Below are positions 27,679-37,769 of a stretch of 64,000 nt of DNA, in pieces. Source of the DNA: Astrobacterium formosum (GTDB taxonomy: Bacteria > Pseudomonadota > Alphaproteobacteria > Rhizobiales > Xanthobacteraceae); contig JAVDCA010000015.1 in NCBI GenBank assembly GCA_030848545.1, positions 1-64,000 of the forward strand. The letters are read 5' to 3'. Position numbers and translations under genes: made by a program. The notes beneath the pieces were generated by a model. The model did not search any database and had not been told where the DNA came from. It saw only the letters and a list, made by a program, of their open reading frames with translations. How positions within the stretch are numbered: the stretch's first letter is position 1; each line of letters starts with the position of its first letter.

Positions 27679-28755
27679 ATGGGCGATCCCGCTCTCCTCG
27701 CCGATATCGAAGGCACGATCGCGTCCCGCTCGACCGCCGGACGAAGCGACACGCTGCGCAAGGTCACCGATCTGTTCGTGGACGGCGCCGATCGCTACAA
27801 CGCCCAGCAGGTCGCACTGTTCGACGACGTCATTGGACGTCTTGCCGACTCCACCGACCAAGCCGCCAAGGCCGAGCTCTCCGAACGCCTCGCCGTCGTC
27901 GACAACGCGCCCGCCAATGTGGTCGGCCGTCTCGCCGCCGACGATGCGATCGAAGTCGCGCGCCCGGTGCTGGCGCAGTCCGGTCGTCTGACGGAGTCGC
28001 AGCTGGCCGACCTCGCGGCGACCAAGGGCCGTGGCCACATGCTGGCGATCGCCGGCCGCACGACGCTCGGGACCGCGACCACCGATGCCCTCATTCATCG
28101 CGGCGACATGCAGGTCATCCGCACGGTGGCGGGCAATGCCGGTGCCGAAGTTTCCGAGGCCGGCTATGGGTCGCTGATCGACCACGCGGCATCCGATCCC
28201 AGACTGGCCGAATGCGTCGCCCTGCGGCCCGACATCCCGGCCAAGCACTTCCGCACCCTGATCGCCATCGCGCCGGAAGCCGTGCAGCAACGGCTGGCGT
28301 CGACCAATCCCCGCTTGGCCGAGCGCATCCGCCAGGTGATGGCCGAGGTCGCGCAGGAGAAGGCGCACGCGGTGCAGCGGGATTACACGCTGGCCCTGCA
28401 GGCGGTCGGCAGTCTGGCGAAGGCCGGGGGCTTGAATGACGAGACGGTGGCGGAGTTCGCCAAGGCGGGACAGTTCGAGGAATCGGTCGTCTCACTGGCC
28501 GCGCTCGGTCATCTCGGGATCGAGGCCGCGGCCCGTCTTTTGACCTCGGAGCCGACCGACACGCTCCTGATCGTGGTGCGGGCCGTCGATCTCTCCTGGC
28601 CGACCGCCCGCGCCTTGATGCTGTTGCGCCCTTCCGGGCACAACGCGCCGCAGGACATCGAGGACGCCAATACCAACTTCATCCGCCTGAGCCCGGTCAC
28701 TGCGAAGCAGGGATTGAAGTTCTACAAGCAGCGGATCGGGCACACATCGGCCTGA
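27679..28755 (+). CDS. DUF2336 domain protein
   Basis: 358 residues, soluble and all-helical, rich in Ala and Leu. It matches the DUF2336 family of alphaproteobacteria: an N-terminal segment ending SDTLRKVTDLFVDGADRYNAQQVALFDDVIGRL, then HEAT-like repeats with recurring ALIHRGDMQVIRTVAGN and YGSLIDHAASDPRLAECVALRPDIP units, as in proteins with degenerate alpha-solenoid repeats. Known family members are mostly uncharacterised. It stands alone, with the palindrome at 27605 in its leader. No catalytic motif is visible. Confidence 0.82.
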   Translation: MGDPALLADIEGTIASRSTAGRSDTLRKVTDLFVDGADRYNAQQVALFDDVIGRLADSTDQAAKAELSERLAVVDNAPANVVGRLAADDAIEVARPVLAQSGRLTESQLADLAATKGRGHMLAIAGRTTLGTATTDALIHRGDMQVIRTVAGNAGAEVSEAGYGSLIDHAASDPRLAECVALRPDIPAKHFRTLIAIAPEAVQQRLASTNPRLAERIRQVMAEVAQEKAHAVQRDYTLALQAVGSLAKAGGLNDETVAEFAKAGQFEESVVSLAALGHLGIEAAARLLTSEPTDTLLIVVRAVDLSWPTARALMLLRPSGHNAPQDIEDANTNFIRLSPVTAKQGLKFYKQRIGHTSA

Positions 28756-28807
28756 CGCAAGCACGCACTACAAGCACGCGCTGCAAGCGCGCAGTGCGCG
28801 CGCGGCT

Positions 28808-29074
28808 TTAGTGCACGCTCACCGTTTCGAGCTCGTGGCTCCACGCATTGGCGACGGCGGCTTCACGCGAATCCGTGATCATGATCGGCGTGCCGTCGGC
28901 GGCATGCAGCGCGAACAGCTTCAGGCCCGGCTGGATTTCCGGCACCTGCGGGAACAGGGTCGGGACGTCCTCGGACCGGATCGTCTTCACGTAGGCGATC
29001 TGCCCGCCGCCCAACTGGGCAAGAGCCTCTGCGGAGATGGTCGGTTGGTTGTTTTGTGTCTTCACCTGGTTCAT
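28808..29074 (-). CDS. DUF1150 family protein
   Basis: 88 residues starting MNQVKTQNNQP at the ATG at 29074, preceded by AGAGGAG. The core ISAEALAQLGGGQIAYVKTI and the LFALHAADGTPIMITDSREAA segment identify DUF1150, a small alphaproteobacterial family usually encoded next to an Hsp20 gene, as here (73 bases downstream of it on the same strand). The role is unknown; co-expression with the chaperone under heat stress is likely from the shared promoter. Confidence 0.88.
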   Translation of the reverse strand: MNQVKTQNNQPTISAEALAQLGGGQIAYVKTIRSEDVPTLFPQVPEIQPGLKLFALHAADGTPIMITDSREAAVANAWSHELETVSVH

Positions 29075-29146
29075 GGCCCTCGACTCCTCTGTGGGGGTCA
29101 ACTGTGTCGAGTCCTGCGCGGTTCCTTCAGTTCCCTTCAGCACCCT

Positions 29147-29572
29147 TCAGTCCTGGGCGTCGATCGAGATGGTCCTGACCACCCGTTCCGGCTCCGGACG
29201 CGCGAGGTCGATGGACAATAGACCGTTCTTGAGGTCCGCCCCCAGAACTTCCATGCCTTCGGCCAGCACGAAAGTGCGCTGGAATTGGCGCGCGGCGATG
29301 CCGCGATGAAGATACTGGCGGGGCTGGTCGTCCACCTGCCGTCCACGGATCACGAGCTGGTTCTCCTCGACGGTGACGTCGAGTTGATCGCGGGTGAAGC
29401 CCGCCACCGCCAGAGTGATGCGCAGGCGCTCCGGCGCGCCGTCATCGCGGGCGACTCTCTCGATATTGTAGGGCGGATAGCCGTCCGCCGCCTTGGCGAC
29501 ACGATCGAGCGCACGCTCGATTTCGTCGAAGCCGAGCAGAAACGGGCTCGAGAGCGAAGGAACACGCGACAT
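29147..29572 (-). CDS. Small heat shock protein, Hsp20/alpha-crystallin
   Basis: 141 residues beginning MSRVPSLSSPFLLGFDEIERAL. The alpha-crystallin domain covers about residues 30-130, with YNIERVARDDGAPERLRITLAVAGFTRDQLDV and the terminal NGLLSIDLARP (the A-x-x-x-n-G-x-L signature in its usual place). It works as an ATP-independent holdase binding unfolding proteins. Start ATG at 29572 after a purine-rich GGGAAGAGAA. A sigma-32-like promoter lies about 100 bases upstream, so heat induction is expected. Confidence 0.93.
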   Translation of the reverse strand: MSRVPSLSSPFLLGFDEIERALDRVAKAADGYPPYNIERVARDDGAPERLRITLAVAGFTRDQLDVTVEENQLVIRGRQVDDQPRQYLHRGIAARQFQRTFVLAEGMEVLGADLKNGLLSIDLARPEPERVVRTISIDAQD

Positions 29573-29671
29573 TTTCTCTTCCCAAAGTCCTGATCGAAGC
29601 GACTTTGCGGGGTCCTTTCGGCACCCCAACCGAACCGGGTCCGCTGGCGGCATTTCCGTTTCGGTCCAACC

Positions 29672-29702
29672 TAATATGGGCGGCACGGGTTAAGGGTTCA
29701 AG
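29672..29702 (-). promoter_or_regulatory. Sigma-32 (RpoH)-type promoter of hsp20-DUF1150
   Basis: On the minus strand CTTGAA (29702-29697) is followed after 16 bases by CCCATATTA (29680-29672), close to the heat-shock consensus CTTGAA...CCCATnT. The predicted start leaves a leader of about 90 bases before the hsp20 ATG. Assigned by eye. Confidence 0.6.
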
Positions 29703-29838
29703 AACACGTCCAGACACCGGCCGGCCGCGGTGCCGAACTGGCAAGCCACTGACTTACCACGATAAAGGTTTGTTCAGCGCCAGTCCCCCTGTGGTCCAGT
29801 CCATGAACGGGTCGGCGAAACGGCGCGCCGGGCCCGCC

Positions 29839-30876
<1,038 letters not shown>

Positions 30877-30881
30877 CGCGG

Positions 30882-31730
30882 TCACTTCTCTGTTTCGACC
30901 AGTCCACGCACGAACAGCCTCTGCATCACGACCACGACGGCGACCGGCGGCAGCATGGCGAGCATGGCCGTCGCCATGACGATCTGCCATTCCGTCAAGG
31001 CGTCGGCGGTGGTGATCATCTTGCGGATGCCGATGACGATCGTCTGCATGTCGTCGCGGGTGGTGATCAGCAGCGGCCAGAGGTACTGGTTCCAGCCGTA
31101 GATGAACAGGATCACGAACAGCGCCGCCATGTTGGTGCGCGACAGCGGCAACAGCGTATCCTTGAAGAAGCGGAACGGGCCGGCGCCGTCGATGCGCGAG
31201 GCTTCGACGAGTTCGTCCGGCACCGTCATGAAGAACTGCCGGAACAGGAGCGTCGCGGTCGCCGACGCGATCAACGGCAGAGCGAGGCCCGCATAGGAGT
31301 CGAGCAGATGTAAGTCGGCGGCGATCTTGTAGGTCGGATAGATGCGCACCTCGACCGGCAGCATCAAGGTGACGAAGATGATCCAGAACGCCGTCATGCG
31401 GAACGGAAAGCGGAAGTACACGATCGCGTAGGCGGAGATGATCGAGATCGCGATCTTGCCGCAGGCGATCGACAGCGCCATCACCAGGCTGTTGAGGAGC
31501 ATGGTGGAGACCGGCTCGCGCGTCGAGCCCGAGGAACCGATGAAGATGGTCCGGTAATAGTTTTCGACGAACAGGGGGCCGGGGGTGAGCGGCATCTGGC
31601 CGTTGGCGATCACGCTCGCCTCGTGGGTCGAACCGATGAAGGCCATGTAGACCGGAAAGGCCACGATGGCGATGCCGATCCACAGGATCGCGTGCGCCGT
31701 GACGGTGCGGAAGCGGCTGTGCTCGACCAT
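30882..31730 (-). CDS. ugpE: Glycerol-3-phosphate ABC transporter permease UgpE
   Basis: 282 residues with six membrane helices. The EAA loop that contacts the ATPase is seen as [36 protein letters not shown] and [13 protein letters not shown] are typical of UgpE. It begins one base after the ugpA stop and ends five bases before ugpC, so expression is tightly coupled. Confidence 0.93.
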   Translation of the reverse strand: MVEHSRFRTVTAHAILWIGIAIVAFPVYMAFIGSTHEASVIANGQMPLTPGPLFVENYYRTIFIGSSGSTREPVSTMLLNSLVMALSIACGKIAISIISAYAIVYFRFPFRMTAFWIIFVTLMLPVEVRIYPTYKIAADLHLLDSYAGLALPLIASATATLLFRQFFMTVPDELVEASRIDGAGPFRFFKDTLLPLSRTNMAALFVILFIYGWNQYLWPLLITTRDDMQTIVIGIRKMITTADALTEWQIVMATAMLAMLPPVAVVVVMQRLFVRGLVETEK

Positions 31731-31731
31731 T

Positions 31732-32613
31732 CTAGTACGTCACCTTGCGCTCGATGTAGCGGAACTGGATCGCGGTCAGGCCGATGACGATGATCATCAG
31801 GACGACCGACTGCGCCGCCGAGCCGCCGAGGTCGCCGCCCAGCCGGCCGTCGGCGAACACCTTGTAGACCAGGGTCTCGGTCGCCTTGGCGGGGCCGCCG
31901 CCCGTCATGGCGTCGATGATCCCGAAGGTGTCGAAGAACGCGTAGACGATGTTGACGACGAGCAGGAAGAACGTGGTCGGCGACAACAGCGGGAACACGA
32001 TGGTCCAGAACCGCCGCGCCGGCCGGGCGCCGTCGATCGCCGCCGCCTCGATGATGCTTTTCGGGATCGCCTGCAGGCCGGCGAGGAAGAACAGGAAATT
32101 ATAGGAGATCTGCTTCCAGGCGGCGGCGAGGACCACGAGAATCATGGCGTGGTCGCCATCGAGCATGGGATTCCAGGCAATGCCGAGGTGGCGCAAGCCG
32201 CGTGCCACCACGCCGAGCGAGGGATGGAACATGAACAGCCACAGGACGCCCGCGACCGCCGGTGCGACCGCATAGGGCCAGATCAGCAGCGTGCGATAGG
32301 CGGTCGCGCCGCGCAACGGCTTGTCGGCCTGCACGGCGAGCAGAAGCGCCGCCGACAGCGAGATCAGCGTGACGGCCGTTGCGAATACCAGCGTGGTGAG
32401 GATGGTCTGGTAGTAGCTCGCATCGGAAAACAGCGTGCGGTAGTTCTCGAATCCCACGAAGGTCGACGACAGCCCGAATGCGTCCTCGAGCAGGAATGAT
32501 TGCCACACCGCCTGGCTGGCCGGCCAATAGAAGAACACCAGCGTGACCGCGATCTGCGGCGCGATCAGCCAGTAGGGCAGGAAGCGGTGGGTGAAGAAGA
32601 CGCGTTTCTGCAT
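31732..32613 (-). CDS. ugpA: Glycerol-3-phosphate ABC transporter permease UgpA
   Basis: 293 residues, six membrane helices. The N-terminus [29 protein letters not shown] is the UgpA signature, and the EAA loop reads [24 protein letters not shown]. It pairs with UgpE to form the membrane pore. A palindromic repeat cluster of about 120 bases separates it from ugpB, which may lower permease expression relative to the binding protein. Confidence 0.93.
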   Translation of the reverse strand: MQKRVFFTHRFLPYWLIAPQIAVTLVFFYWPASQAVWQSFLLEDAFGLSSTFVGFENYRTLFSDASYYQTILTTLVFATAVTLISLSAALLLAVQADKPLRGATAYRTLLIWPYAVAPAVAGVLWLFMFHPSLGVVARGLRHLGIAWNPMLDGDHAMILVVLAAAWKQISYNFLFFLAGLQAIPKSIIEAAAIDGARPARRFWTIVFPLLSPTTFFLLVVNIVYAFFDTFGIIDAMTGGGPAKATETLVYKVFADGRLGGDLGGSAAQSVVLMIIVIGLTAIQFRYIERKVTY

Positions 32614-32679
32614 GGGGTCTGGTCACGACGACGGGGCGGAGGGATTCGCGTTCCACCGCGCGCCGCACACTCTGTCTTC

Positions 32680-32800
32680 TCCCTCCCCCGCTTGCGGGGG
32701 AGGGTTGGGGAGGGGGCGCTTCTCTGGCTCGGTGCGCATGGCGGCCCCCTCCCTATCCCTCCCCCGCAAGCGGGGGAGGGGACGGTGGGGCGAGGCCGTC
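32680..32800. repeat. Composite palindromic repeat between ugpB and ugpA
   Basis: Two near-identical hairpins with arms CCCTCCCCCGC and GCGGGGGAGGG, loop TT at 32681-32704 and loop AA at 32757-32780. Between them a longer pair, GGGAGGGGGC and GCCCCCTCCC, can form an outer stem. Same family as the copies at 11.8, 15.6 and 61.2 kb. Lying inside the operon, it could stabilise the upstream ugpB message or partly stop transcription. Confidence 0.8.
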
Positions 32801-32812
32801 CGATCCATCACG

Positions 32813-34132
32813 TCACTTCGCGACGGTGCGTTCGAACTGGCGCAGCATCTGGTTGCCGCGGCTGACCGCGGCGTCCATGGCGTCCTTGGCAGACTTCTTG
32901 CCGGCGAGAGCCCCTTCGATCTCCTCCGACCAGATGTCGCGGATCTGCACCAGGTTGCCCAGGCGCAGGCCGCGCGAATTCTCGGTCGGCTCCTTGTTGG
33001 AGAGTTCGATCAGCGGTACCTCGAGCGCCGGCAGCTCCTTGTAGTAGCCGGACTCCTTGGTCTTGGCGTAGGCCGCCTTGGTGATCGGCAGATAACCGGA
33101 GGCCTTGTGCACGGCCACCTGGCGGTCGGTGTCGGACAGGAAGGTGAAGAACTTGGCGACGCCTTTGTATTCGTCCGCCTTCTTGCCGCCCATCACCCAC
33201 AGCGAGGCGCCGCCGATGATCGAGTTCTGCGGCGCGCCGGCGACGTCGGGATAGTAGGGCATCGGCACGGCGGAGAAGTCGAACTTGGCGTTGGCCTTGA
33301 CGTTGCCGTAGAAGGCCGACGAGGTCAGGAAGATCGGGCACTCGCCGGCGGTGAAGCGGCCTTCGCCGGTGTTGGTGCGGCCCGAATAGTCGAAGGTCTT
33401 GTCCTTCTGTAGATCGATCAGGTTCTGCAGGTGCTTGACGTGCAGCGGGCTGTTGATCTTGAGCTCGGTGTCGAAGCCGTCGAGGCCGTTGGCCTTGGTG
33501 GCAATCGGGATGTTGTGCCAGGCGGAGAACTGCTCGACATTGAGCCAGGTGAACCAAGCCGAGGAGAATCCGCAGGTCTCGTAGCCTGACGCCTTGAGCT
33601 TCTTGGCCGCGGCGAACACGTCCGGCCAGGTCTTGGGCGGCGCGTTGGGGTCGAGCCCCGCCTTCTTCAAGGCGTCGCGGTTGATCCACATCACCGCCGA
33701 GGACGAATTGAACGGGAAGGACAGCAGGTCGCCCTTGGAGGTCGAGTAGTAGCCGGCGATTCCGCCCACATAGGCTTGCGGATCGAACTTCTCGCCGGCC
33801 TCCTTCATGAGGACGTGCACCGGCTTCACGGCTCCCGTCGCGGCCATCATGGTGGCGGTGCCGACCTCGAACACCTGCATGATGTGCGGGGCATTGCCGG
33901 CCCGGAAGGCCGCGATGCCGGCATTCATCGTGTCCGGATAGCTGCCCTTGTAGACCGGTATGACCTTGTAGTCGGACTGGGTGGCGTTGAAGTCGTTGGC
34001 GAGCTTGACGATGACATCGTTGTTCGCCCCGGTCATCGCGTGCCACCACTGGATTTCGACTGCGGCTTGAGCGCCGCCACTCGCCAGCAACGTTGACACG
34101 ACGATGCCGGCCGCGATCATCCGACCTGCCAT
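32813..34132 (-). CDS. ugpB: Glycerol-3-phosphate periplasmic binding protein UgpB
   Basis: 439 residues. The signal peptide (MAGRMIAAGIVVSTLLASGG) ends at AQA before AVEIQWWHAMTG, the classical UgpB mature start. The solute-binding fold continues with QVFEVGTATMMAATGAVKPV and SGRTNTGEGRFTAGECPIFLTSSA. Start ATG at 34132, preceded by GAGGAGAAG; longer upstream readings would bury the signal peptide. It captures sn-glycerol-3-phosphate or its diesters for UgpAEC. It is the first gene of the operon; a Pho-box-like direct repeat lies about 70 bases upstream. Confidence 0.94.
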   Translation of the reverse strand: MAGRMIAAGIVVSTLLASGGAQAAVEIQWWHAMTGANNDVIVKLANDFNATQSDYKVIPVYKGSYPDTMNAGIAAFRAGNAPHIMQVFEVGTATMMAATGAVKPVHVLMKEAGEKFDPQAYVGGIAGYYSTSKGDLLSFPFNSSSAVMWINRDALKKAGLDPNAPPKTWPDVFAAAKKLKASGYETCGFSSAWFTWLNVEQFSAWHNIPIATKANGLDGFDTELKINSPLHVKHLQNLIDLQKDKTFDYSGRTNTGEGRFTAGECPIFLTSSAFYGNVKANAKFDFSAVPMPYYPDVAGAPQNSIIGGASLWVMGGKKADEYKGVAKFFTFLSDTDRQVAVHKASGYLPITKAAYAKTKESGYYKELPALEVPLIELSNKEPTENSRGLRLGNLVQIRDIWSEEIEGALAGKKSAKDAMDAAVSRGNQMLRQFERTVAK

Positions 34133-34480
34133 GACTCTTCTCCTCGCATTGGAATTTGTCGCCCGGAGCCACCTCCGGGCGTTCGGGCGTAACAATCGGT
34201 GATGACGCATCGGTGACGCCATGGGCGGACGTCTCTTCATTCCACAAGGGCCGTCCACATGGGCTGCCCACAGGGGCTACCATGTGCGGCGGCACACAGG
34301 CTGCTCCTGCCGCCGAGCAGGGAATGGACGTGAGAGCGGCGCGGCTGCGATCGGCCGACGACTTGAGGACGTGACCTGCCACTCCCTCGGCGAGCGTGGT
34401 GCAACGCCAGGATGCCTCGCCGCAGATACGACGCGCAAGGCCCGTCGGCGCGGGCCAACAGGGGAATTTGACGCTCGGCC
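34133..34480. other. Intergenic region upstream of ugpB
   Basis: No gene supported. It holds the Pho-box-like repeat at 34202-34219 and a short hairpin (GCCCGGAG and CTCCGGGC-type arms near 34160-34180) just upstream of ugpB. The distal half, toward the oxygenase gene, shows nothing that I recognise. Confidence 0.4.
34202..34219 (-). promoter_or_regulatory. Pho-box-like direct repeat upstream of ugpB
   Basis: On the minus strand GCGTCAC-CGAT-GCGTCAT: two 7-base repeats with a 4-base spacer, the geometry of a PhoB box (CTGTCAT-N4-CTGTCAT). The first two bases of each repeat differ from consensus. ugp genes are phosphate-starvation genes in other bacteria, which supports the reading, but the match is partial. 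Confidence 0.35.
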
Positions 34481-35257
34481 TCAGGTGCCGACGACGTGCT
34501 TGACCTCGTTCAAGAGGAAGTTGCCGATGCGCTTGCCGCGATTGCGCAGGACGCGCAGCAACCCGGCGTCGACGAAATAAGTGAGCAGGATGCTGTCCCG
34601 GCTGGTCACGTCGGCACCGACCGGGTCGGCCGAATGCCAGGTGTCGTCGCCGACCGCGAACGCATAGCCGGTGTTGGGGGCAAAGCGCATCTGCCGCGCC
34701 TTCGGCATCGAGCCGTCCGCCAGGCGCTCGTGGAAGATGGTGCCGATATTGGCGTTTCTGTCGTCGCGCGGCAGATAGAGCTGGACCGTGATGCCCTTCC
34801 AGTGCGTGTCCGTATGCGGCGTGATGCGGTATCCCGGCACATCACGGGTGAGAATCGGGATCGGGTACATGCCGACCTCGGCGAATTCGGTCCCGAACCG
34901 GCGGTTCAGGCCCGGCGCCAGCCGGCGCACGAACGCCGCCTTGACTTCCTCGGAGGTGAGCGCCCGCCCGATCCGCTCCCAGACGGCGCGCTTCGGCGCC
35001 GGCAGGTGGCGGATGTATTCGGGGAACAGGTCGATCTTGACCCGGGTCGAGGTGCCGTCTTCACGGATATTGCCCTTGTTGCGGCCGGGGAGCGGCCGGT
35101 AGTCGGCGGCGACCGGCAGCGCCTCCAGCATCTCGGCATAGGCGTGATCCGGGAACACGTGATCGAACTCGAGGTGGAAGAAGGGCTTTTCCACCACGCG
35201 GCCGGACTCGATATTGGCCACGATGGCGCCAGCGAGGGTGTCTTGTCCGTTGCGCAT
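34481..35257 (-). CDS. 2-oxoglutarate/Fe(II) oxygenase-like protein
   Basis: 258 residues. A double-stranded beta-helix is suggested by ITPHTDTHWKGITVQLYLP, with an HxD pair at His148/Asp150, a distal His208 in AVGDDTWHSAD, and Arg220 about 12 residues later: the H-x-D...H...R set that binds iron and 2-oxoglutarate. No signal peptide. Such enzymes hydroxylate proteins or small molecules; related genes are often near sugar-modifying clusters. Start ATG at 35257 after GAAGGTGGGAA. It is divergent from the enolase-superfamily gene, sharing a 287-base promoter region. The substrate is unknown. Confidence 0.7.
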   Translation of the reverse strand: MRNGQDTLAGAIVANIESGRVVEKPFFHLEFDHVFPDHAYAEMLEALPVAADYRPLPGRNKGNIREDGTSTRVKIDLFPEYIRHLPAPKRAVWERIGRALTSEEVKAAFVRRLAPGLNRRFGTEFAEVGMYPIPILTRDVPGYRITPHTDTHWKGITVQLYLPRDDRNANIGTIFHERLADGSMPKARQMRFAPNTGYAFAVGDDTWHSADPVGADVTSRDSILLTYFVDAGLLRVLRNRGKRIGNFLLNEVKHVVGT

Positions 35258-35544
35258 TCTTGTTCCCACCTTCTGCTTCGATGACGATCGCCAGCGGGTG
35301 CACCAATCGTGCAGCTGCATACCATTCTTTCGCGACAGAGTAGAATTCTGTCAAGACGATCGAACAAGGCGAGAGGGCGGTGTCGGAGGATGCCCGCAGG
35401 AAGCGGTCGATCAAAGCCCGGTCCGCGCGCTGACGATCCGGAGTATTTCGGACGACGCCGCGGCACCGAACCACATATGGACGCGGGGAATTGTGCCGGA
35501 TCCGAACCCCTCCCACGGCGATCCGGCCAGACAGGAGAATGCAC

Positions 35545-36657
35545 ATGGCCGGGACCACCATTCGCGACGTGACCGCGCGCCTGTTTCGCGTGCCGCTCGA
35601 CCAGCCCATGCAGGACGCGAGCCACGGCCTGCAGGTGGATTTCGAGATCGTCACCGCGACGGTGACCTGCGCCGACGGCAGTTCGGGCACCGGCTACAGC
35701 TACACGATCGGCTGGGGCGGGCACGCCATCAAGGCGATCATCGAGCATGACCTTGCCCCCTTCCTGATCGGACGGGACCCCCGCGACATCGCCGGCCTCT
35801 ACGACGGCATGCAGCACATGATGCACTATGTGGGTCGCGGCGGGCCGGTCTCCTTCGCGATCTCGGCGGTCGACATCGCGCTGTGGGACCTCAAGGGCAA
35901 GGCCGAGGGCCTGCCGCTGTGGCGCATGGCCGGCGGAGTGTCGAACCGCACCAAGGCGTACCGGGGCGGCGTCGACCTCAATCTGAACACGTCGGAACTG
36001 GTGGAGAGCGTGCGCGGTCATCTCGCCAAGGGCTACAACGCCGTCAAGATCAAGGTCGGCCGGCCGATCGCCGAAGACGTCGAGCGTCTCGGCGCCGTGC
36101 GCGATCTCATCGGCCCGAACGTGCCGCTGATGGTCGACGCCAATTACGGCTTCGATCTCGACCGCGCCATCGCCGCTGCCAGGGCGTACCTGCCGTTCGG
36201 GCTCGTCTGGCTCGAAGAACCGCTGCAGCCGGACGATTTTTCCGGCTACGGCCGCCTCGCCGCCGAGACCGGCATGCCGCTCGCGCAGGGCGAGAACCTG
36301 CACACCCAGGCCGAATTCGAGCTCGCCTATCAGCACGCGGCCCTGTCGTTCGTGCAGCCGGACGCCTCCAACTGCGGCGGCGTCACCGGCTGGCTGCGCG
36401 CCGCGCGTCGCTTCGCGCAGAAGAACATCCCGGTGTGCAGCCACGGCATGCAGGAACTGCATGTGAGCCTCGTCTCCGCCCAGCCCAATGCGGGCTGGCT
36501 CGAAGTGCACAGTTTCCCCATCGACCGCTACACGCACAGGCCACTGGTGATGGAGAGCGGGCTTGCGGTGGCGCCCGACACGCCGGGCTGCGGCGTCGAA
36601 TTCAACTGGGAGAAGCTGGCGGAGGCGGATCGCGCCGCACAGGCGATGCGCCGCTGA
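35545..36657 (+). CDS. Mandelate racemase/muconate lactonizing enzyme family protein (acid-sugar dehydratase-like)
   Basis: 370 residues of the enolase superfamily. Catalytic set visible: Lys168-x-Lys170 (VKIKVG), metal ligands Asp198, Glu224 and Glu250, and a His300/Asp273 dyad ([14 protein letters not shown]). The KxK plus His-Asp dyad marks the mandelate-racemase subgroup, which includes dehydratases of aldonic and aldaric acids such as galactarate, talarate and tartrate. Start ATG at 35545 after AGGAG. It is convergent with the DapA-family gene, and the TRAP transporter beyond suggests that the substrate is an imported organic acid. The exact substrate cannot be read. Confidence 0.82.
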   Translation: MAGTTIRDVTARLFRVPLDQPMQDASHGLQVDFEIVTATVTCADGSSGTGYSYTIGWGGHAIKAIIEHDLAPFLIGRDPRDIAGLYDGMQHMMHYVGRGGPVSFAISAVDIALWDLKGKAEGLPLWRMAGGVSNRTKAYRGGVDLNLNTSELVESVRGHLAKGYNAVKIKVGRPIAEDVERLGAVRDLIGPNVPLMVDANYGFDLDRAIAAARAYLPFGLVWLEEPLQPDDFSGYGRLAAETGMPLAQGENLHTQAEFELAYQHAALSFVQPDASNCGGVTGWLRAARRFAQKNIPVCSHGMQELHVSLVSAQPNAGWLEVHSFPIDRYTHRPLVMESGLAVAPDTPGCGVEFNWEKLAEADRAAQAMRR

Positions 36658-36692
36658 GGCGAACGGGATTCCCGCCGGGCCCGCAGGCCCAG

Positions 36693-36715
36693 GGGCGCCG
36701 CCGCCGGCGGCGCCC
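36693..36715. terminator. Hairpin between convergent genes, probable bidirectional terminator
   Basis: Perfect 10-base arms GGGCGCCGCC and GGCGGCGCCC around GCC, placed midway between the stops of the enolase-family and DapA-family genes. It lacks a T-tract on either side, so it may act with Rho or simply separate the two messages. Confidence 0.4.
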
Positions 36716-36726
36716 GGGGTGTACGA

Positions 36727-37692
36727 TCAGGCCGCCGCCCCGAGGGCGGTGACTTCGGGCGTCGTCGACCACGACGCATACCAGGCCTTGAAGCGCTTGA
36801 GCGCGGTTTCGACGAAGTGTCGCTGGCTCGCCGACAAGGTATCGCTCTCGTTGAAATTCAGGGCGTATTCCGGATGACCTTCGAGCACCATGATGTGCTT
36901 GTAGTAGAGAACGAGGTCGGCGCCTTCATCGAAGCTCGACAGCACCGCAAGGGCGCAATCGAGTTCGCGCGCACGCAGCTCGGCGAGCGGGTCTCCGTCG
37001 GCCGCCTTTTCGCACAAGGCCACGAGATGCAGCACTTCGCGCGGCAGCGCGTTGCCGATGCCGGTGATCGCACCCGTTGCGCCGCAATTGACGAAGCCGT
37101 GCACGACCTGGGTGTCGACCCCGACCATGAGGGCAAGGGCCGGATCGCGGCCGGTGATATGCTCGGCCGCATAGCGCAGGGCCGCCGCACCGCCGAATTC
37201 CTTGAAGCCGACGAGATGCGGGAAGTTGCGGCGCAGTTCGAAGAACAGGTCGGCCTTGGTTTCGTAGCCGTAATAGGGACTGTTGTAGATCACCGACGGC
37301 AGGTCGACCGCGGCTTCCAGCACGCCCTCGAAATGGGCGCGTTGAGCCGCTGCTGACGAGCCGCGCGACAAGACGCGCGGGATCACCATGAGGCCCTTGG
37401 CGCCGACCGCCTTGGCGTGGGCGGCAAGCGCCGCGGCCCGCTTCGGGCTCTGCGCGCCCGTGCCGACGATCACCGGCACGCCCGCCTTGACCAGCCGTTC
37501 GACGCCTGCCATGCGCTGCTCGTCGCTCAGCAACGGCCAGTCGCCCATCGAACCGCAATAGACGACCGCCGACATTCCGGCCGCGATCAGGTCCGTTCCG
37601 GTCTTCACCAGCGCCTCGAAATCCGGTCGCCGGTCCTCGGTGCAGGGTGTCATGAGCGCGGGAATCGTGCCGCTGAAGATGTTCGCCGACAT
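36727..37692 (-). CDS. DapA-family lyase/deaminase, resembling 1-pyrroline-4-hydroxy-2-carboxylate deaminase
   Basis: 321 residues, a TIM barrel of the dihydrodipicolinate synthase/N-acetylneuraminate lyase family. The Schiff-base Lys164 (VGFKEFGG) and Tyr136 (VIYNSPYYG) are present. The strings SAVVYCGSMGDWPLL, GLMVIPRVLSRG and VLSSFDEGADLVLYYKH recall the LhpC/HypD deaminases of hydroxyproline breakdown rather than DapA proper. That assignment is from memory of the family, and no other hydroxyproline gene is visible. It is last in a row after dctQ, dctM and dctP and likely acts on the imported compound or a product of it. Confidence 0.7.
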   Translation of the reverse strand: MSANIFSGTIPALMTPCTEDRRPDFEALVKTGTDLIAAGMSAVVYCGSMGDWPLLSDEQRMAGVERLVKAGVPVIVGTGAQSPKRAAALAAHAKAVGAKGLMVIPRVLSRGSSAAAQRAHFEGVLEAAVDLPSVIYNSPYYGYETKADLFFELRRNFPHLVGFKEFGGAAALRYAAEHITGRDPALALMVGVDTQVVHGFVNCGATGAITGIGNALPREVLHLVALCEKAADGDPLAELRARELDCALAVLSSFDEGADLVLYYKHIMVLEGHPEYALNFNESDTLSASQRHFVETALKRFKAWYASWSTTPEVTALGAAA

Positions 37693-37769
37693 TAATTCTG
37701 CCTTTTTCCAGGGTTGGACGGCACCGCCGGCGTACCGGCGGCGCCGCATGGCGGGCGGGGCCCGCGGGA

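Noticed and set aside
29573-29665. ROSE-type RNA thermometer in the hsp20 leader
   Set aside because: The leader length would suit, but I could not find the typical Shine-Dalgarno-pairing stem with its conserved loop; the sigma-32 promoter explains heat control.
30882-31683. Apparent fusion of about 270 extra residues to the N-terminus of UgpC
   Set aside because: The extra part is the ugpE region read in another frame; UgpC's family start is the ATG at 30876.
32680-32800. CRISPR array
   Set aside because: Only two similar hairpins with no regular spacers and no cas genes; the pattern is that of a dispersed palindromic repeat. No CRISPR array was seen in the window.
36727-37692. True dihydrodipicolinate synthase (lysine synthesis)
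   Set aside because: The active-site context (SAVVYCGSMGDWPLL, VGFKEFGG) and the position behind a TRAP operon point to a catabolic family member.
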